Source: PSRJ01 sp963825305 (GTDB lineage: Bacteria; Acidobacteriota; Terriglobia; Bryobacterales; Bryobacteraceae). From it: a stretch of DNA of 64,000 nucleotides. The translations under genes and the position numbers were made by a program. Within the stretch, counting starts at the first letter, position 1. Each line of letters begins with the position of its first letter. The stretch lies in the NCBI GenBank assembly GCA_963825305.1, contig CAWGTA010000009.1:868001-932000 (forward strand). Direction: 5' to 3'. The notes beneath the pieces are model-generated. The model did no database searches and was not told the DNA's origin. It saw only the letters and a program-made list of their open reading frames with translations. Shown here one piece after another: positions 18,371 to 27,128 of this stretch.

Positions 18371-21100
18371 TTGAACGCCTCCCTCCGCGATGCCATAATC
18401 GAGTCTACGCCAAGGGACGGTAGTGCTCGTGTGAAGGTAGATACCGACCAAACAGAATTTCTTCATCGCGTTCTGCGGTTGCGGGGGCCGTTGGCGAACG
18501 ACCCAACGGCTCGGATTCTACATGCTCTGCTTTTGGCCCTCGTTATTTGGCTCACGCTCTCGACCCTCCTGGTGTTCCTGTCCACCTCGGTTGCGCGCCT
18601 CAATTTTTTTCTCGTTCCTTCCCTGCTGGTAATACTCGTTGTAGGCCTGATGCTACTTCGTCTCGGTTTTCTCCGAGCAGCGAGCCTGATTTACCTGTCC
18701 GGAATGTTCCTGTATGTCACCGGCATTATGATCCTGAGCGGCGGGATCCGGAACACTCCGGGCCTTGTATTTTACGCGAGCCTACCCATCTCGGCGGCTT
18801 GGCTCTTCGGCTACCGCGCGACGCTATGGATGGCAGGGGTGTGCATAAGCTGCGCGCTGGTCCTAACGCTCCTCGATCTTGGCGGGGTCAAACTGTATCC
18901 CTATCTGCCGGCCAAACCCTTCGCTGCATGGACCTTTCTGGTGACGGCCATCTTGATTGCCGCTCTACCCGTTGCGCAGGTTCTGCGAACTCTGCAAGCT
19001 TCGCTAGCTCAGTCGCACCGGAGCGGGCAAGTCCTCGCGGAGGAGCTTCGCGTCGCCCGGTGCCTTCGTCATGTCGCCACGCAGTCGATTGATGCCATCG
19101 GAATCGAGGCACCATGCGAAACGATTCTCGATACAGCGGTGGAGATTCTGCACGCTGACCTCGCGAGCATCCAGATGTTTCAGGAAGAGCAGGGGACCAA
19201 CGGGAGACTCAAGCTCCTCGGCCACAGGGGATTTAGCCCACTAGCCGCCAAACGCTGGGAATGGGTAGGCCCGGACTCACGGACGACTTGTGGTGAGGCT
19301 TTGCGCACTGGAGAAAGGGTCATCGTCCCGGATGTGCGAAATTGCGATTTCATGGCTGGAAGCGAGGATCTGCAGGCATTCCTCGATGCGGGAATCCACT
19401 CCGCTCAGACCTTCCCGCTGGTTTCGAGATCAGGGGCACTGATGGGCATGGTCAGCACCTACTGGCGCCAGCCTCACGAGCTGTCCGAAAGCGAGCTGCG
19501 CGCATCGGACATTCTGGCGCGGCTCGCTGCCGATGTGATCGAGCAAAAGTCGATCGAAGACCGGCTTCGGGCCAGCGAGGCTCGCCTCATGAGCGCGCAG
19601 CGTCTCGCGAAGCTCGGGAGTTGGGAACGAGACGACGAAACCGGGAACACAGTGTTCTCCGATGAGGTGCTTAGCATCTTGGGAATGCCGGACTATCCGC
19701 CCCGGACCTTAGCGGAGTTTCTGAACTTTGTCCACCCCGAAGATCGGAAACGTGTTTTGGAAGGCGCCATGCGAGCGCGTTCGACCGGTGCATCGGTTGC
19801 AGCGGAATACCGAATCATCCGGGCAGACGGCGAAGTCCGGTTTGTGCGCTCTGTTAACGAAGCAATCAGAAACGAGCGTGGCGCAGTGATTCGCGTAGTG
19901 GGCGCGACGCAGGATATCACCGACCTCAAGCGTGGGCAGGAAGAGTCTGCGGCCAGACAAAAGCTGGAGAGCGTGGGAACGCTTGCTGGCGGTATTGCTC
20001 ACGATTTCAACAATCTTCTCGGTGGGGTATTGGCTCAAGCAGAGCTGGCACTCGGGGAGCTACCAGCAGGATCGCATCCAGAAGAAGAATTGAAGGCGAT
20101 CCGGGACGTGGCGATCCGCGGCTCCGAAATCGTCCGTCAATTGATGATCTATGCCGGCAAAGACAGTGCGATCGCGGATTTGGTCGATGTGTCGCAGATA
20201 GCAAGAGAAATGCTTGAGTTGCTCAAGGTTTCTGTGTCGAAGCATGTAACGCTTGAAACCGAACTTGGCCAGGGTCTTCTGGCGGTCCGGACCAATGCCG
20301 CACAAGTTCGGCAAATCGTAATGAACCTGGTCACAAATGCGTCAGAGGCCCTAGGGGATCGAGATGGAGTAATCCGTGTGACCACCACGTGCGTGAAGAT
20401 TGGCCCGGAGGCTTCGATAGGGGTCTTCAATCGTTTGGCTGACGGCGATTACCTACAGCTAGAGGTCTCCGACAACGGCTGCGGCATGTCCCCCGAAACG
20501 CAGGCGCGGGTATTCGACCCGTTCTTTACCACTAAATCCGCGGGCCGCGGCCTGGGGCTGGCGGTCGTCGGTGGGATCGTACGGGGTCTCGGTGGGGGAA
20601 TCCGTATAGCCAGCGAGCCCGGGAAGGGAGCAACCTTTGAAGTGTTGCTACCCTGTGCCGAAACCAAGGCCGAGGCAACTAACGACACGCTATTCGCCTC
20701 TGAGGAGTCAGTACATCCCAATCAGGAATGCACCGTGTTGATTGTGGAAGATGAAGTTCCACTGCGCCAGGCGGTCGTGAAGAAGTTACTTAACACGGGT
20801 TTCGAGATACTGGAAGCTCCTGATGGGACGGCTGCAATCAATTTTCTGAAGGCCAACGTAGGCAAGATTGATGTGATACTGCTGGACATGACCATCCCCG
20901 GAGCTTCCAGCGCCGAAGTCATTGCTGAGGCCGCGAAAACCTGGCCAGATATCAGAGTGATTCTGACGAGCGCCTATAGCGAAGAGATGGTGACGACACC
21001 ATTGCCCGTCTCGCACATCTGCGGCTTTATTCGGAAACCGTTTCAACTCGCAGATCTCGTGAAGATGCTTCGCAGTGCGTCGTCCGCCTCATTCATTTAA
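18371..21100 (+). CDS. Membrane-bound hybrid sensor histidine kinase (GAF-PAS-HisKA-HATPase-REC)
   Basis: A 909-residue hybrid kinase. The N-terminal ~45-210 region has about six transmembrane helices. A GAF domain follows (~230-395, ending LAADVIEQKS), then a PAS domain with PAC (~410-525, LGSWERDDETGN ... VVGATQDITDLK). The HisKA box is AGGIAHDFNNLLGG with His544. The ATPase shows the N-box IVMNLVTNASEAL, then DNGCGMS and GRGLGLAVVGGIVRGLGGGI. The C-terminal receiver has acidic IVEDE and phospho-acceptor Asp839 in ILLDMTIPG. The TTG start is the best in frame. It shares an intergenic region with the TonB receptor, so it may regulate it or respond to its substrate. Confidence 0.9.
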   Translation: MNASLRDAIIESTPRDGSARVKVDTDQTEFLHRVLRLRGPLANDPTARILHALLLALVIWLTLSTLLVFLSTSVARLNFFLVPSLLVILVVGLMLLRLGFLRAASLIYLSGMFLYVTGIMILSGGIRNTPGLVFYASLPISAAWLFGYRATLWMAGVCISCALVLTLLDLGGVKLYPYLPAKPFAAWTFLVTAILIAALPVAQVLRTLQASLAQSHRSGQVLAEELRVARCLRHVATQSIDAIGIEAPCETILDTAVEILHADLASIQMFQEEQGTNGRLKLLGHRGFSPLAAKRWEWVGPDSRTTCGEALRTGERVIVPDVRNCDFMAGSEDLQAFLDAGIHSAQTFPLVSRSGALMGMVSTYWRQPHELSESELRASDILARLAADVIEQKSIEDRLRASEARLMSAQRLAKLGSWERDDETGNTVFSDEVLSILGMPDYPPRTLAEFLNFVHPEDRKRVLEGAMRARSTGASVAAEYRIIRADGEVRFVRSVNEAIRNERGAVIRVVGATQDITDLKRGQEESAARQKLESVGTLAGGIAHDFNNLLGGVLAQAELALGELPAGSHPEEELKAIRDVAIRGSEIVRQLMIYAGKDSAIADLVDVSQIAREMLELLKVSVSKHVTLETELGQGLLAVRTNAAQVRQIVMNLVTNASEALGDRDGVIRVTTTCVKIGPEASIGVFNRLADGDYLQLEVSDNGCGMSPETQARVFDPFFTTKSAGRGLGLAVVGGIVRGLGGGIRIASEPGKGATFEVLLPCAETKAEATNDTLFASEESVHPNQECTVLIVEDEVPLRQAVVKKLLNTGFEILEAPDGTAAINFLKANVGKIDVILLDMTIPGASSAEVIAEAAKTWPDIRVILTSAYSEEMVTTPLPVSHICGFIRKPFQLADLVKMLRSASSASFI

Positions 21101-21525
21101 GCGCCTTGCAAGAGTAGCTGGTCAGCCCGTTCCGGTTGGATCCCCGGCAACACGGAAATAGTCCACTTGGACGTATAGTCGCCTTATACGGCCAATCTCT
21201 GCCCAATCGAATTCGGCGGCGCGGCGAGTCATTCAAGACCACACCCGGTCATTCTGCACAATGAAGGCGGGGACTGCAAGAGGTCTTGTGTGACTTGACC
21301 ACCAACCGGCGGGAATTCCGGGCTTCGGGGCTCTCACTGGTAAGACAGTCTCGAACGAAAAGAAGAAATGAAGGCCTATCCATCGGATCTTGAGTGCTTC
21401 GTCAAACTCACGACCTCAACAAAAGATTGGCCGGTTATAAACGCCATACCGCTAAATGACCTCCACCCGAAACTCCCCCAACGGTCCTAGGTGATCGGCG
21501 ATGGCCCTGCCCCACAGCATTAGCG
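21101..21525. other. 425-bp gap without a convincing gene
   Basis: The gap lies between the hybrid kinase and the barrel gene, which converge here. The only candidate is a 40-codon frame at 21368-21490 with purine-rich AAAAGAAG just upstream. I see no family match or repeat in it and do not call it as a gene. No clear terminator hairpin with a T-run is visible either. Confidence 0.5.
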
Positions 21526-23484
21526 TCAGAACGACCACAGCACACTCGTGTATCCGGTGTTCGCGTGGTAATTCTGCACGACCCCAACCAATCCGAACTC
21601 CTCGTGGTAGTTGTAGAATTGCCAGCCGGCGTTCCAGCGGATTTTCGGCGTGATCCGGATGGAAAGCCGGGCCAGCGGCGATTGATAGGTGAGCGGAAAT
21701 GTCTCTACCGAATTGAATAGCGTCTGGGCTGCGCCGGTTGTGCCAGGCTGCACTGCAGAGTTGCGGCCGTCGCCGGTATCTTTCGTGATGCTGTACCCCA
21801 CGTACAGGTTTACTCGCGGCGCCAGGGCGAAGTGCGCCGCAAGATTCGCGGCGTGGATGTTGCTCACGTAGATGGTGGGAAACGTCTGCAGGCTGCTGTC
21901 CGCAAAGAACACCAGGCCGGAGACCGTGTCGAGGTGTAGCTTCGTGTAGCTCGCGTCGATGCTGAAACGGTCTTTGGGCGCCCAGGATGCGTTGGCGCTA
22001 TAGTCGCGCGAGTGCGAGCTGAAGGGTGTCAGCGGCGTCGGAGAGTTCACGTTGTACACCTGGCGGTATGACGCTGAGAGTTGCAGCTGGCGCGTGCGGT
22101 AGTCGGCACGGCCTCCGAGCGTGTGGTAGTTGCGCTCACTGATCGGTGTCAGCGGCTGGTTGTCGCTTCCTACTTCCCCATCCATGCGAATGGTGAGGGG
22201 CTTCATGGGGCGGAGCTGCACTCCCAGAATCCCGGCATTCAAGTGGTCGCTGCGACCGTACGTGAAATCTTGCAACGGGCCGGTGACGGCGAAGCCGTCG
22301 ACCGTGGTGATCACGCGGTCCGAATAGTGGTATCCGGCATAGAAGCCGATCCAGGGCGTGACGCGGTAGTTGAGATCAGTGGCATTCGCCACCGTACGGA
22401 CGCCCAGATATCCGAAGTTTACGCTGGCGAATTGGCCCGTAAGGTTGTTGACTTGGGTGTAGTTGGAATCTCCGACCATGCGCGTACTGTTAACGGCGGT
22501 ATTGTTGACCACCGTCAGCCGGTCGGTGGGGTACAGATTGATGCCGAGGTCGCCTGCCAGTTCCGGACGCTGGGCGTTGCCGCTGACCAGGATCTGCTGC
22601 GTCTGGGCGACGCCGGCGGTGGTACCCGAGGCCAACTCGTTCATTGCGAAGTTGCCCTCGCCCCCCACATACGTAATGCGCGCATTCAAGCCCCAGTGTT
22701 TGCGAGTGGTAAAAAGATCGCCGAACCAGCCGGGACTGGCGCCGTGGTAAGGCGCGGAACGGGTAAACTGAGTCAGTCCGCCCGCATCCGAGTACGCCGA
22801 ATCATCCTTGAAGAAATCCCAGCGATGCTGCACCGTGAACTTGAAGCCGGCGAATTCGCCCTCCGCGCCGATGCGGTACTCGTTCCATTCGCGGCGCACA
22901 TTCATGAAGATCGGATAAACCAGGCCGGCGGCGTTGAACTCCTGCACGCTGGAGAGAGCCGGGCCGGTCTGATCGTTGCGGCTGTATCCCAGGCGCACCC
23001 TAAAATGCGCTTGCGGGAACAGAGTGAGGTCGTGATCCTGCAAGCGCCGGCTCGTGTCCATGAAATCCAGACCGTTAGAACCCACGAGTCCCGGGTTGAA
23101 GTAATCATCCAGCCGCCACCACATGTCGTATCGGTAAAGACCGTTTTTCTGCACCTGCAGCTTGGCGAATTGATAGGGGTCGTTGCCCAGCCCGAGCGTG
23201 TTCAGGAGAATCTGATCGAAGAGAGTCCCGTGACCATCTTTGGAATTGACCGACAGGCTGCTGCCCAGGAGCCGGATTCCGTTGCCGTAATTCACATTCG
23301 CGCGATACATGGCCTCATCGCCATCAATCACGGCAAACCGGTAGCCGGTCTCGAAGGAATTGGTGACGTTGTAGTTGTCCACATCCTGTCCGCGCGCTGG
23401 GCCCACAGGCTCCGGAGTAGGGGCCACCACCTGTTGCGCGTAGAGCGCGCCGGCCGTCAGGAATAAGCAAAGTCGCATTGCCAT
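21526..23484 (-). CDS. Outer-membrane beta-barrel of MtrB/PioB type, partner of the decaheme cytochrome
   Basis: A 652-residue protein with a signal peptide (MAMRLCLFLTAGALYAQ), then almost entirely alternating amphipathic strands with aromatic ends, finishing at TGYTSVLWSF, a typical C-terminal barrel strand. The pattern of paired strands and N-terminal GYRFAVIDGDEAMYRANVN resembles MtrB/PioB porins, which sheath a periplasmic multiheme cytochrome. The mature part has no cysteine, so the N-terminal CXXC of Shewanella MtrB is absent. The ATG at 23484 begins five bases after the cytochrome stop, inside its AGGTGA Shine-Dalgarno. Family assignment is by strand pattern and context and needs a profile search. 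Confidence 0.72.
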   Translation of the reverse strand: MAMRLCLFLTAGALYAQQVVAPTPEPVGPARGQDVDNYNVTNSFETGYRFAVIDGDEAMYRANVNYGNGIRLLGSSLSVNSKDGHGTLFDQILLNTLGLGNDPYQFAKLQVQKNGLYRYDMWWRLDDYFNPGLVGSNGLDFMDTSRRLQDHDLTLFPQAHFRVRLGYSRNDQTGPALSSVQEFNAAGLVYPIFMNVRREWNEYRIGAEGEFAGFKFTVQHRWDFFKDDSAYSDAGGLTQFTRSAPYHGASPGWFGDLFTTRKHWGLNARITYVGGEGNFAMNELASGTTAGVAQTQQILVSGNAQRPELAGDLGINLYPTDRLTVVNNTAVNSTRMVGDSNYTQVNNLTGQFASVNFGYLGVRTVANATDLNYRVTPWIGFYAGYHYSDRVITTVDGFAVTGPLQDFTYGRSDHLNAGILGVQLRPMKPLTIRMDGEVGSDNQPLTPISERNYHTLGGRADYRTRQLQLSASYRQVYNVNSPTPLTPFSSHSRDYSANASWAPKDRFSIDASYTKLHLDTVSGLVFFADSSLQTFPTIYVSNIHAANLAAHFALAPRVNLYVGYSITKDTGDGRNSAVQPGTTGAAQTLFNSVETFPLTYQSPLARLSIRITPKIRWNAGWQFYNYHEEFGLVGVVQNYHANTGYTSVLWSF

Positions 23485-23489
23485 GTTGG

Positions 23490-24431
23490 TCACCTCAGAA
23501 AGGTCGCGTCGTTGTTGGACCCGTGAATCCGCACGTGACAAGTGGTGCAGTTCTGATAGCGGGGCTCGAGCAGGTTATGCATCGGCGAGAGCAGCGTCTC
23601 TCCGCGGTTCCGATTGCCGAAACCGCCGGCGCCGTTGTGGCACTGGAGGCAGAGCGTGAAGACCACCGGACGCCGCAAGAGCCGCATGTTGGTAGATCCG
23701 TGCGGAAAGTGGCAAGTCTCGCATCCTTCGAGATGAACGGGCGGGTGTTCGTATATAAAAGGTCCGCGCTTGTCGGTATGGCATTTGAGGCAAGCCTCTT
23801 CGTTACCGAGCGCCTGGTCGACCATGCGCGGATGCTGCGCCACGCGCCACGTGGGAGCGAACGTGCCGTGCGGGTTGTGGCAGTCGGTGCACTCCATGAA
23901 TCCCTCGTTCACGCGGTGCTTGGAGGGCATCTCGAACTGCGCGCGCACGGAGGCATGGCACGAGTAGCAGAGCTCGCTCTGCTTCTTCGCGAGCAGAAAC
24001 TTGGGTGTTGGCGACCGATGGATCGAATGGCAACTGGTGCAGGCCACGTCGTTGAGCGTGTGGTCCGAGCGGCGTATGTTGGCCTTCGAGCGATCTGGCG
24101 CGTGACAGGTGAGGCAGGTATCCATCACCTGCTTGGGAGTGAGAAGCGAGAAAGCTCTGGGAATGGTGTCCCTTCCGCCGCCTGCCTCCAGGTGGGCCTC
24201 GCCGGGGCCGTGGCAGCCCTCGCATCCGGTGCGCGCAGGCGGTTCGGTTCCGGACGCCAGACTCTTCGCGTGCGGGTTCTTGTAGAAATTGAGCCAGACA
24301 TCCGCATGGCAGCTCTTGCATACGTTGCTGCCCACGTAGCCGGCGGAGGAAGTCGACTGCGCGCCGGCGGCTCCGGCGAAACAGAAAATGGTAAAAAGCG
24401 TTCCAAACGCGGTGCGCCCGATGCGTGCCAT
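23490..24431 (-). CDS. Periplasmic decaheme c-type cytochrome, MtrA/DmsE-like
   Basis: A 313-residue protein with a signal peptide (GTLFTIFCFAGAAGAQ) and exactly ten CxxCH haem-binding motifs: CKSCH, CEGCH, CLTCH, CTSCH, CYSCH, CTDCH, CLKCH, CETCH, CLQCH and CTTCH. Size, haem number and spacing match the MtrA/DmsE/PioA group, which carries electrons through an outer-membrane barrel. The barrel gene follows directly. Together they form a minimal porin-cytochrome module; no outer-surface MtrC/OmcA-like cytochrome or CymA-like quinol oxidase is adjacent. Direction of electron flow cannot be told from sequence. Confidence 0.92.
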   Translation of the reverse strand: MARIGRTAFGTLFTIFCFAGAAGAQSTSSAGYVGSNVCKSCHADVWLNFYKNPHAKSLASGTEPPARTGCEGCHGPGEAHLEAGGGRDTIPRAFSLLTPKQVMDTCLTCHAPDRSKANIRRSDHTLNDVACTSCHSIHRSPTPKFLLAKKQSELCYSCHASVRAQFEMPSKHRVNEGFMECTDCHNPHGTFAPTWRVAQHPRMVDQALGNEEACLKCHTDKRGPFIYEHPPVHLEGCETCHFPHGSTNMRLLRRPVVFTLCLQCHNGAGGFGNRNRGETLLSPMHNLLEPRYQNCTTCHVRIHGSNNDATFLR

Positions 24432-24610
24432 ATCGGCATGATACGGGACCGAGAGGCCGCGAACAGCGCGTCGCGCGAGTTTTTACGGATTCTTTACCAC
24501 ACCTGCGAGAACCTTTTACGGATGTGAACAGGGGATCAACTGAAGAGGGTCGAGATGAGTCTCGACCCGGCGGGCAGGAGTGCCCTCGCCACAGTTAAAA
24601 TAGAAGAAGA
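24432..24610. other. Intergenic region with TTTAC direct repeats and two tandem hairpins
   Basis: This gap separates the cytochrome gene from the divergent CDF exporter. It contains three TTTAC elements at 24482, 24493 and 24515. A perfect 9-bp inverted repeat GGGTCGAGA/TCTCGACCC lies at 24547-24568, and a second hairpin GGGCA/TGCCC at about 24572-24585. These could be operators, terminator-like structures, or another repeat family; I cannot tell which. Confidence 0.45.
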
Positions 24611-25546
24611 GTGCATTCGCACGCACATAGCCACCACCCCGCCACGGCGAACGTGCTTCGCTGGTCCGTAGGCGTCACCATCGGCTTCGTGGCGCTGGAG
24701 GTATTCGCCGGGATCAAAGCTCACTCCCTGGCCCTGATCTCGGACGCTGGCCATAATTTCACCGATGCGTTGGCGCTGCTGCTCGCCTGGATCGCCAACT
24801 ACTTGGGGACCAAGCCTGCTAACGAATTCAAAACCTATGGCTACCAGCGCGCCGGGGTGTTATCGGCCTTCGTCAACGCGCTGACGCTGGTGGTGCTGTC
24901 GGCCTGGATCTTCTACGAGAGCATCGACCGCTTGCGCCAGCCGTTACCGGTGCATCAGAACATCATGATTGCCGTGGCTGCGGTGGGCTTCGTAATGAAT
25001 GCGGGAATTATGTGGGCGCTGCGGACTGCCCAGCGCGGAGACATCAACGTTCGCAGCGCGTTCATCCATATGCTGGGCGACGCGCTGGGATCGATTGCCA
25101 TCATCGCGGGGGCCATCACGATCGCATACACCGGCTGGGTGCGAGTCGACCCGCTGCTTTCTATTCTGATCGGCGCACTGATCGTTTGGACGGCTTGGGA
25201 TATTATCCGCGAGTCGCTCAACATTCTGTTGGAAGGTCTGCCCCGCGGCCTCCGCCTCAACGACGTAAACACCTTGATGCGCGGGGTCGACGGAGTGCTG
25301 GATGTGCACGACCTGCACATCTGGAGCCTGGGGTCGAGCACCCACGCGCTGAGCTGTCACGTGCTCATCGAGGACGTTCCGCCGTCATCGAGCGACGCGA
25401 TTTTGCAGCGGTTGAACGGCATGCTGGCAGAGCGGTTCCACATTTCTCACACCACGGTCCAGTTCGAGCACTGCTCCTGCCCCGTCTCCGAAACCGGGTG
25501 CGTGGTGATTCCGGTGGAGGCGGAGCACGAAGGGCATCAGCACTAG
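24611..25546 (+). CDS. Cation diffusion facilitator (CzcD/ZitB-like) metal exporter
   Basis: A 311-residue CDF-family antiporter exporting Zn2+ or similar divalent ions in exchange for protons. The N-terminus is histidine-rich (HSHAHSHH), followed by six transmembrane helices. The transport site is the paired HxxxD of helix 2 (GHNFTDALA) and helix 5 (HMLGDALGS), the arrangement associated with zinc. The cytoplasmic C-terminal domain has VDGVLDVHDLHIWSLG and ends in a further histidine-rich tail (HEGHQH). It starts at GTG 24611. It is not in an operon with the neighbouring cytochrome genes, which run the other way. Confidence 0.9.
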   Translation: MHSHAHSHHPATANVLRWSVGVTIGFVALEVFAGIKAHSLALISDAGHNFTDALALLLAWIANYLGTKPANEFKTYGYQRAGVLSAFVNALTLVVLSAWIFYESIDRLRQPLPVHQNIMIAVAAVGFVMNAGIMWALRTAQRGDINVRSAFIHMLGDALGSIAIIAGAITIAYTGWVRVDPLLSILIGALIVWTAWDIIRESLNILLEGLPRGLRLNDVNTLMRGVDGVLDVHDLHIWSLGSSTHALSCHVLIEDVPPSSSDAILQRLNGMLAERFHISHTTVQFEHCSCPVSETGCVVIPVEAEHEGHQH

Positions 25547-25552
25547 CCAACC

Positions 25553-25581
25553 ACCGCTCCCTACGGTCGCGGCTCGGTAAG
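25553..25581 (+). repeat. Family-2 intergenic repeat
   Basis: 29-bp element starting ACCGCTCCC and ending GGCTCGGTAAG, between the convergent exporter and pxpA genes. Its complementary strand provides the last codons (LTEPRP) and the TAG stop of pxpA. Confidence 0.7.
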
Positions 25582-26253
25582 AGCACGTCGACACGCCCTC
25601 ACAATTTCCACCGCACCTGGCGTGTCGCCGTGCACACAGATGGTCTGCGCGGTTCCGGCGCGCGCGAAGCGGAGTGCTTGTGCGGCGGCTTCCTGGGGAT
25701 CGGTAATGAGGGCGTCGGCGAACTGGCGCGATCGCAAGGATCCATCCGGTTCATAGCGCCGGTCGGCGAACGCCTCGGCGGCCACGCGCAAGCCCATACC
25801 TCGCCAAACATCCAGCGCCTTCGAACCGGCCAGCCCGAAGATAGTCGCTCCGGCGTTCCACCGCGCGACGGCAGTCCCGATAGCGCGCGCCACTTCTTCG
25901 TTGCGCGCTGCGACATTGTATAGAGCGCCGTGAGCCTTCACGTGCGTGACCCGCGCGCCCAGTTTCTCGACCACCGCCTTGAGCCGCTCGATTTGCACGC
26001 GCACGGTGGCCTCGATTTCCGCCGCGGGCAGGTCCATTTCCAGCCGGCCGAAATTCGCACGGTCCGGGTAGCTGGGATGCGCTCCGATGTGCACACCGCG
26101 CGCCATCGCTAAACGGGCGGTGCGCTCCATGGTCTGTTCGTCGCCGGCGTGGCCGCCGCACGCGATGTTGGCGGAGGTAATCGATTCCATCAACGCCGCC
26201 TCATGCGCGGCGTCCTCGAGTTCTCCCAGATCGCAGTTGAGGTCGATCGTCAT
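25561..26253 (-). CDS. pxpA: 5-oxoprolinase subunit PxpA (LamB/YcsF family)
   Basis: A 230-residue LamB/YcsF protein. The N-terminus MTIDLNCDLGE is diagnostic, followed by SANIACGGHAGDEQTM, GVHIGAHPSYPDRANFGR and HVKAHGALYN. PxpA works with PxpB and PxpC in ATP-dependent hydrolysis of 5-oxoproline to glutamate. The ATG at 26253 overlaps the pxpC stop (ATGA), favouring it over an upstream start. The C-terminal codons and the TAG come from a family-2 repeat, so the native end may have been replaced. Confidence 0.92.
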   Translation of the reverse strand: MTIDLNCDLGELEDAAHEAALMESITSANIACGGHAGDEQTMERTARLAMARGVHIGAHPSYPDRANFGRLEMDLPAAEIEATVRVQIERLKAVVEKLGARVTHVKAHGALYNVAARNEEVARAIGTAVARWNAGATIFGLAGSKALDVWRGMGLRVAAEAFADRRYEPDGSLRSRQFADALITDPQEAAAQALRFARAGTAQTICVHGDTPGAVEIVRACRRALTEPRP

Positions 26254-27128
26254 AGCAAGCGATACAGCCACTCCTCCTGTTCGCGCAGCAATTCCAGCGC
26301 CCGTTCCATGGTGACCAGTTGGAACCGCACTTCATCCCGCGGCCGCAATTGCCCGACTCGCCACAAGTCCGCCGAAATGATATTAGCGGGCTTGGGATAG
26401 CCGCCAGTCGTCTGATGTTCCACGAATAGCACGATCGGCTGCCCGTCGGGCGGGACCTGGACTGCGCCCAACGCGACTCCTTCGGTAATCATATGGCCCG
26501 CGGGGCTGGCGATGGCCGGACCCCTCAGGCGCAATCCCATGCGGTTCGATTCCTCGAGCACGGTGTAGGCTGCATTGTAAAGCTCATCGCCGAACCAGGC
26601 GGCCTGCGGACCGGCTGTAACCCGGAGCAGCCCGTCACCCGTTGGCGGTGGCAAGGCCTGTTTCCGCGGCTGGCGTATCGCCTCGCTGCCGATCGGCAGA
26701 AGATCGCCCGCGCGCAATGCGCGGCCACCCACGCCGGTCATCAAATGAGCCGACGCGCTGCCCAGCACACGCGGCGCGGCGATGCCACCGCGCACCGCCA
26801 GATAACCGCGCGCACCCGAACGCGAAGCGCCGCACCGCAAGATGGTTCCGGCGGCTACCTCCACGGCGGTCCCGAGCGGGAGGCCGGCGGCGAAATCCGA
26901 GCCGGTCAACGCCACTACAGCACCGGCTTCGAATTCCAACGTGGCACCGACCAGCGTCATTTCGAGCGCCGGCTGATTCTCCGCGTTGCCCACCAGCAGA
27001 TTGCCCGCGCGCAGGGCCAGCGCATCGGCCGCGCCGGAAGCCGCCACGCCCAGGTGCGCGTATCCGAACCGGCCCAGGTCTTGCACGCTGGTCTGAAATC
27101 CTGGTGCGATCACGCGGATCGAATTCAC
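26250..27128 (-). CDS. pxpC: 5-oxoprolinase subunit PxpC (allophanate hydrolase subunit 2-like)
   Basis: A 292-residue protein of the KipA/allophanate hydrolase subunit 2 family. Typical segments are IRVIAPGFQTSVQDLGRFGY, VAASGAADALALRAGNLLVGN, VLGSASAHLMTGVGGRAL and VEHQTTGGYPKPANI. With PxpB it forms the part that handles 5-oxoproline together with PxpA. The GTG start at 27128 overlaps the pxpB stop (GTGA), and its own stop overlaps the pxpA start, so B, C and A are one tightly coupled operon. Confidence 0.92.
   Translation of the reverse strand: MNSIRVIAPGFQTSVQDLGRFGYAHLGVAASGAADALALRAGNLLVGNAENQPALEMTLVGATLEFEAGAVVALTGSDFAAGLPLGTAVEVAAGTILRCGASRSGARGYLAVRGGIAAPRVLGSASAHLMTGVGGRALRAGDLLPIGSEAIRQPRKQALPPPTGDGLLRVTAGPQAAWFGDELYNAAYTVLEESNRMGLRLRGPAIASPAGHMITEGVALGAVQVPPDGQPIVLFVEHQTTGGYPKPANIISADLWRVGQLRPRDEVRFQLVTMERALELLREQEEWLYRLL

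Noticed and set aside
21368..21490. A 40-codon frame with a purine-rich stretch upstream
   Set aside because: No recognisable motif, signal peptide or neighbour link; could be chance in a 425-bp gap.
22081..23466. A 461-codon frame antisense to the outer-membrane barrel gene
   Set aside because: Shadow of a high-GC gene; the minus strand encodes a signal peptide and regular beta-strands coupled to the cytochrome gene.
26521..26560. A tRNA-like GGTTCGATTCC stretch
   Set aside because: It is inside the pxpC coding sequence and no acceptor stem or anticodon arm can be drawn around it.
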